Below the pieces are notes generated by a model. The model searched no databases. It was not told the origin of the DNA and saw only the letters and a program-made list of their open reading frames with translations. A stretch of DNA of 17,732 bases from JAWLBW01 sp041687475 (GTDB lineage: Bacteria; J088; JAWLBW01): contig JAWLBW010000063.1 in the NCBI GenBank assembly GCA_041687475.1, positions 1-17,732 of the forward strand. Reading direction: 5' to 3'. The translations under genes and the position numbers were made by a program. This document shows, one piece after another, positions 14,499 through 17,732 of the stretch; position 1 is the stretch's first letter; the number at the start of each line of letters is the position of its first letter.

Positions 14499-16100
14499 TC
14501 ACTCACCTGCAGGCGTCACGGCTTTGGTTTCGGCAAGACGCTTGTCGTGCGTGCTGAGGTCGAAATAGGTCTGCGAAGCGCTGCGCTGCCCGGTGGCGTG
14601 CTTCACGAACTGGCGCACGCTCGAGTCGATGCGCGTCATGAGACCGTTCGGCGCGACACCGATCCAGAAAATACCGACCAGCAGCGGAAGCATGACCACG
14701 ATTTCGCGCAGCGACATGTCCTTCAGGCCCTTGTTCTTCGGGTTCGACATCTTACCGAACATGACCCGCTGATACATCCACAGCATGTACACGGCGGCGA
14801 AAATCACGCCGGTCGTGGCAAGCACCGGAATGATGAAGTGCGTCCACTCCTGCGTGGCCTGGAACAGGCCGGCGCTGCGACGGAACGTACCCAGTAGAAT
14901 CATAAACTCGCCCACGAAGCCGTTCGTGCCCGGCAAGCCGATCGAGCTCATCGTAATGATGAGAAATACGGTGGCGAAGATGGGCAAGCGTGAAGCCAGG
15001 CCCCCGAACTCGCTGATGAGACGCGTGTGACGACGCTCGTAAATCACGCCGACGGCCAGAAAGAGGGCGCCGGTCGAAATACCGTGGTTCACCATCTGCA
15101 GCACGGCGCCGCTCACGGCCTGCTCGTTAAGCGCGAACAGCCCCAGCATGACAAAGCCCAGGTGGCTTACCGACGAATAGGCAATCAGCTTCTTCATGTC
15201 GGGCTGCACCATGGCAACCAGCGCGCCGTAAATGATGCCGATGACGGCAAGCACCATCATGACCGGCGCAGCGGCCTGCGTCGCCAGCGGAAAGTACGGC
15301 ATGGCGAAACGAATGAAGCCGTAGGTACCCATCTTCAGCAGCACGCCGGCCAGAATGACCGAACCCGGCGTGGGCGCTTCGACGTGGGCGTCGGGCAACC
15401 AGGTGTGGAACGGAAACAGCGGCACCTTGATGGCAAAGGCGAGCGCAAACGCCACGAACAGCAGCATCTGCTCCTGGAAGGTAAACGCAACGCGGAACAG
15501 GTCGGCGTACTCGAAGGTGTAAAAACCGAACTGCGCGGCGTGCTGCGACACCATGTACAGTATGGCCACCAGCATGAGCAGCGAGCCCACCATGGTGTAA
15601 ATGAAGAACTTCATCGTCGCATACAGCCGGCGCTCGCCGCCCCAGATGCCGATCATCAGGTACATCGGCACGAGCATGGCTTCCCAGAACACGTAGAACA
15701 GGAACAGGTTCAGGGAAACGAGCGCGCCGATCATCGCCGTTTCGAGAAGCAGCGTGACAATGACGAATTCCTTGACGCGGTGCTCAATCGAATTCCACGC
15801 ACCCAGAAAAACAATGGGCGTCAGGAAGGTCGTGAGCATGACCAGCAGCATCGAAATGCCGTCGACGCCGATGTGGTAATTGATGCCCCATTCACCGATC
15901 CAGACGTACCGTTCGACGAAGGAGAAAGCCGCTCCGGTGCCGCCGAAAAACAGAGGAAGCGACACGGCGAACGTGAGCAGCGAAATGAAGATTGCCGCCC
16001 CCTTGAGCAGGCTTTCCTGCTTGGGCTGAACGAACAGCAGGATCAGCGCGCCGATGGTGGGCAGAAACGTGACGAGCGATAGCAAGGGAAATTCCGTCAT
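14499..16100 (-). CDS. nuoM: NADH-quinone oxidoreductase subunit M
   Basis: The second antiporter-like membrane subunit of complex I, 533 residues, of normal length. The channel residues are Glu140 in FWEAMLVPMYLMIG, Lys225 in AFAIKVPLFPFHTWLPDAH, and Lys256 in LLKMGTYGFIRF. The polar C-terminal tail (about 495-533) is soluble. It starts three bases after the nuoL stop, with GGAG inside the end of nuoL as SD, and joins nuoN by a TGA-C-ATG junction, indicating translational coupling through the three genes. Confidence 0.97.
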   Translation of the reverse strand: MTEFPLLSLVTFLPTIGALILLFVQPKQESLLKGAAIFISLLTFAVSLPLFFGGTGAAFSFVERYVWIGEWGINYHIGVDGISMLLVMLTTFLTPIVFLGAWNSIEHRVKEFVIVTLLLETAMIGALVSLNLFLFYVFWEAMLVPMYLMIGIWGGERRLYATMKFFIYTMVGSLLMLVAILYMVSQHAAQFGFYTFEYADLFRVAFTFQEQMLLFVAFALAFAIKVPLFPFHTWLPDAHVEAPTPGSVILAGVLLKMGTYGFIRFAMPYFPLATQAAAPVMMVLAVIGIIYGALVAMVQPDMKKLIAYSSVSHLGFVMLGLFALNEQAVSGAVLQMVNHGISTGALFLAVGVIYERRHTRLISEFGGLASRLPIFATVFLIITMSSIGLPGTNGFVGEFMILLGTFRRSAGLFQATQEWTHFIIPVLATTGVIFAAVYMLWMYQRVMFGKMSNPKNKGLKDMSLREIVVMLPLLVGIFWIGVAPNGLMTRIDSSVRQFVKHATGQRSASQTYFDLSTHDKRLAETKAVTPAGE

Positions 16101-16103
16101 GAC

Positions 16104-17732
16104 TCAGCTCCACCACCCGTATACGAAGTAACCGACCAGGGCCAGGGCACCCACGATAATCGAGACGGCGTAGGCCTGTACATCGCCTGTCTGCAGGCGC
16201 CGTCCCACCTGGGACACGAAACGCGCCAGCGCGGCCGCGCCGTTGACCAGACCGTCAATCAGAATGACGTCGACAAATTTCCAGAGCACAAAGGTCGAAC
16301 CGTAGTACAGCGGCTTGACGATGGTGTAGTCGTAGAGCTCGTCGACATAGTATTTGTTCAGCAGCACCTTATGGGGAATGCCCCCGGCAATGCCTTCCAT
16401 GAACCGCGCCACCGCCGGACGCATCAGATACATGAAAATCGCGACGCCGATGCCGACGGCAGCAACCACCACGCTGGTGATGAGCAGCGCATGTTCGGCC
16501 GCCTCGGCGCCGGTGCGCAGGCTGACCGGGCTGAACGCGAATACCGGTTCGAGCCAGTGATGCAACGCCTCGGCCGGTGCGAAGAAGGTGAAGAGCCAGG
16601 TGGGCCCCCAGTGCTTCATGGCCTCGGGCACGTTGAAGTAGCCGGCGATGACCGCGAGAAAGCCGAGAATGATGAGCGGAACCGTCATCGTCCACGGACT
16701 CTCGTGCAAATGCTCGCGCGTATGCTCGTCGGAGCGGTTCTCGCCGTGGAAGGTAAGAATCACCAGGCGCGTCATGTAGAACGCCGTAAACAGGGCCGCC
16801 ACGGCAATGACCGCCCAGAGCGCCGTTCCGCCGAAGACCGAGCCGTACGCCTTGTACAGAATTTCATCCTTCGAGAAGAAACCCGAGAAAGGCGGTACGC
16901 CCGCAATGGCCAGCGTCGATACGAGAAAGGTGATGTAGGTAATGGGCATCCACTTCTTCAGGCCGCCCATTTTACGCACATCCTGTTCGCCGCCCATGGC
17001 GTGAATGACCGAACCCGAACCGAGAAACAGGCAGGCCTTGAAGAACGCGTGCGTCATCAGGTGAAAGATGCCCGCCGTCCACGCGCCCACGCCCATGGCC
17101 ACGAACATGAAGCCGAGCTGCGAAACCGTCGAGTACGCAAGCACCTTCTTGATGTCGCGCTGAACAAGACCGATACTCGCCGCCATGAGAGCGGTAATGG
17201 CGCCGACCCAGGCAATGATGCCGAGCGCCTCGGGCGCGTTCACGAACACCATGCTCAGCCGGGCAATCATGTACACGCCCGCCGTAACCATGGTGGCCGC
17301 GTGAATGAGGGCCGAAACCGGCGTCGGGCCGGCCATGGCGTCGGGCAGCCAGACGTACAGCGGAATCTGCGCGCTCTTACCGGTGGCGCCGATGAACAGC
17401 AGCAAGGCAATGGCCACGTACACGAATGCCGGAATGCGAGAGCCGAACTGCAGAATGGTGTCGTTGATGGCGTCGAAGTCGAAGGTGCGGAACACGTAGA
17501 AAATCAGGAACGTACCCAGCAGAAAGCCGAAATCGCCCACGCGGTTGACGATGAAGGCCTTCTTGCCCGCGTCGGCATTGGGCTTGTGTTCGAACCAGAA
17601 GCCGATGAGCAGATACGAGCACAGCCCCACGCCGTCCCAGCCCACGAACATCATGACCATGTTGCCGCCGAGCACCAGCAGCAACATCGAAAACACGAAG
17701 AGGTTCAGGTAGGCGAAGTAGCGATAATAGCC
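16104..17732 (-). CDS. nuoL: NADH-quinone oxidoreductase subunit L (partial, 5' end outside window)
   Basis: The distal antiporter-like membrane subunit of complex I. The visible 542 residues start inside the protein at GYYRYFAYLNLFVFSM, so roughly 110 N-terminal residues lie beyond the right edge. Seen are GWDGVGLCSYLLIGFW, with Asp where E. coli and most homologues have Glu144. Also seen are TGKSAQIPLYVWLPDAMAG with the channel lysine, TPVSALIHAATMVTAGVYM, FFSKDEIL, and a C-terminal part long enough for the lateral helix and final membrane segment, ending YGWWS. An in-frame GTG at 17696 is not the true start. The order nuoL-nuoM-nuoN is standard. Confidence 0.96.
   Translation of the reverse strand, partial: GYYRYFAYLNLFVFSMLLLVLGGNMVMMFVGWDGVGLCSYLLIGFWFEHKPNADAGKKAFIVNRVGDFGFLLGTFLIFYVFRTFDFDAINDTILQFGSRIPAFVYVAIALLLFIGATGKSAQIPLYVWLPDAMAGPTPVSALIHAATMVTAGVYMIARLSMVFVNAPEALGIIAWVGAITALMAASIGLVQRDIKKVLAYSTVSQLGFMFVAMGVGAWTAGIFHLMTHAFFKACLFLGSGSVIHAMGGEQDVRKMGGLKKWMPITYITFLVSTLAIAGVPPFSGFFSKDEILYKAYGSVFGGTALWAVIAVAALFTAFYMTRLVILTFHGENRSDEHTREHLHESPWTMTVPLIILGFLAVIAGYFNVPEAMKHWGPTWLFTFFAPAEALHHWLEPVFAFSPVSLRTGAEAAEHALLITSVVVAAVGIGVAIFMYLMRPAVARFMEGIAGGIPHKVLLNKYYVDELYDYTIVKPLYYGSTFVLWKFVDVILIDGLVNGAAALARFVSQVGRRLQTGDVQAYAVSIIVGALALVGYFVYGWWS

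Overview
This is a GC-rich bacterial chromosomal window with 15 supportable protein genes and no RNA gene, phage or insertion sequence that I can see. Complex I membrane subunits, a long ACT-type SerA, an assimilatory APS reductase of the CC/CxxC type and a HisZ-like protein point to a free-living, respiring, prototrophic, probably Gram-negative bacterium. Nothing fixes the phylum. The SerA/class V aminotransferase pair and the intergenic repeat style would fit deltaproteobacteria-like or Leptospirales-like lineages, but this is a guess.

Left part (1-2500): a three-gene plus-strand operon encodes two small unknown proteins and a protein with two tandem V4R (4-vinyl reductase-like) domains. 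Its likely promoter has a run of nine C between -35 and -10. A clear terminator follows. On the minus strand lies a 61-codon gene with a CxxxC motif. Its promoter has a perfect TTGACA -35 box and a 19-bp palindrome matching the classical Fur box at 15 of 19 positions.

Middle part (2540-8670): metG (minus strand, own terminator), a divergent pair formed by a DUF429-type protein and a Uma2-type nuclease, then cysH followed four bases later by a HpnA/DFR-like short-chain dehydrogenase whose active-site lysine is replaced by alanine. The gaps between these genes hold several tracts of short-period imperfect repeats. Each tract uses a different word: 7-bp and 8-bp units at 8413-8642, 14-bp units at 5674-5701 and 6578-6601, and looser repeats elsewhere. 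No such tract was seen in the larger housekeeping block to the right.

Right part (8669-17732): all on the minus strand. A probable operon of a class V aminotransferase and serA (serine/glycine/glyoxylate metabolism) is followed by hisZ (histidine biosynthesis). Then comes the 3' end of the complex I operon in the standard order nuoL-nuoM-nuoN, closed by a strong hairpin terminator. nuoL runs off the right edge and lacks its start.

No clearly new defence or mobile system stands out. The points most worth following are the Fur-controlled small protein, the locus-specific short-word repeats, the poly-C promoter of the V4R operon and the altered active site of the dehydrogenase.
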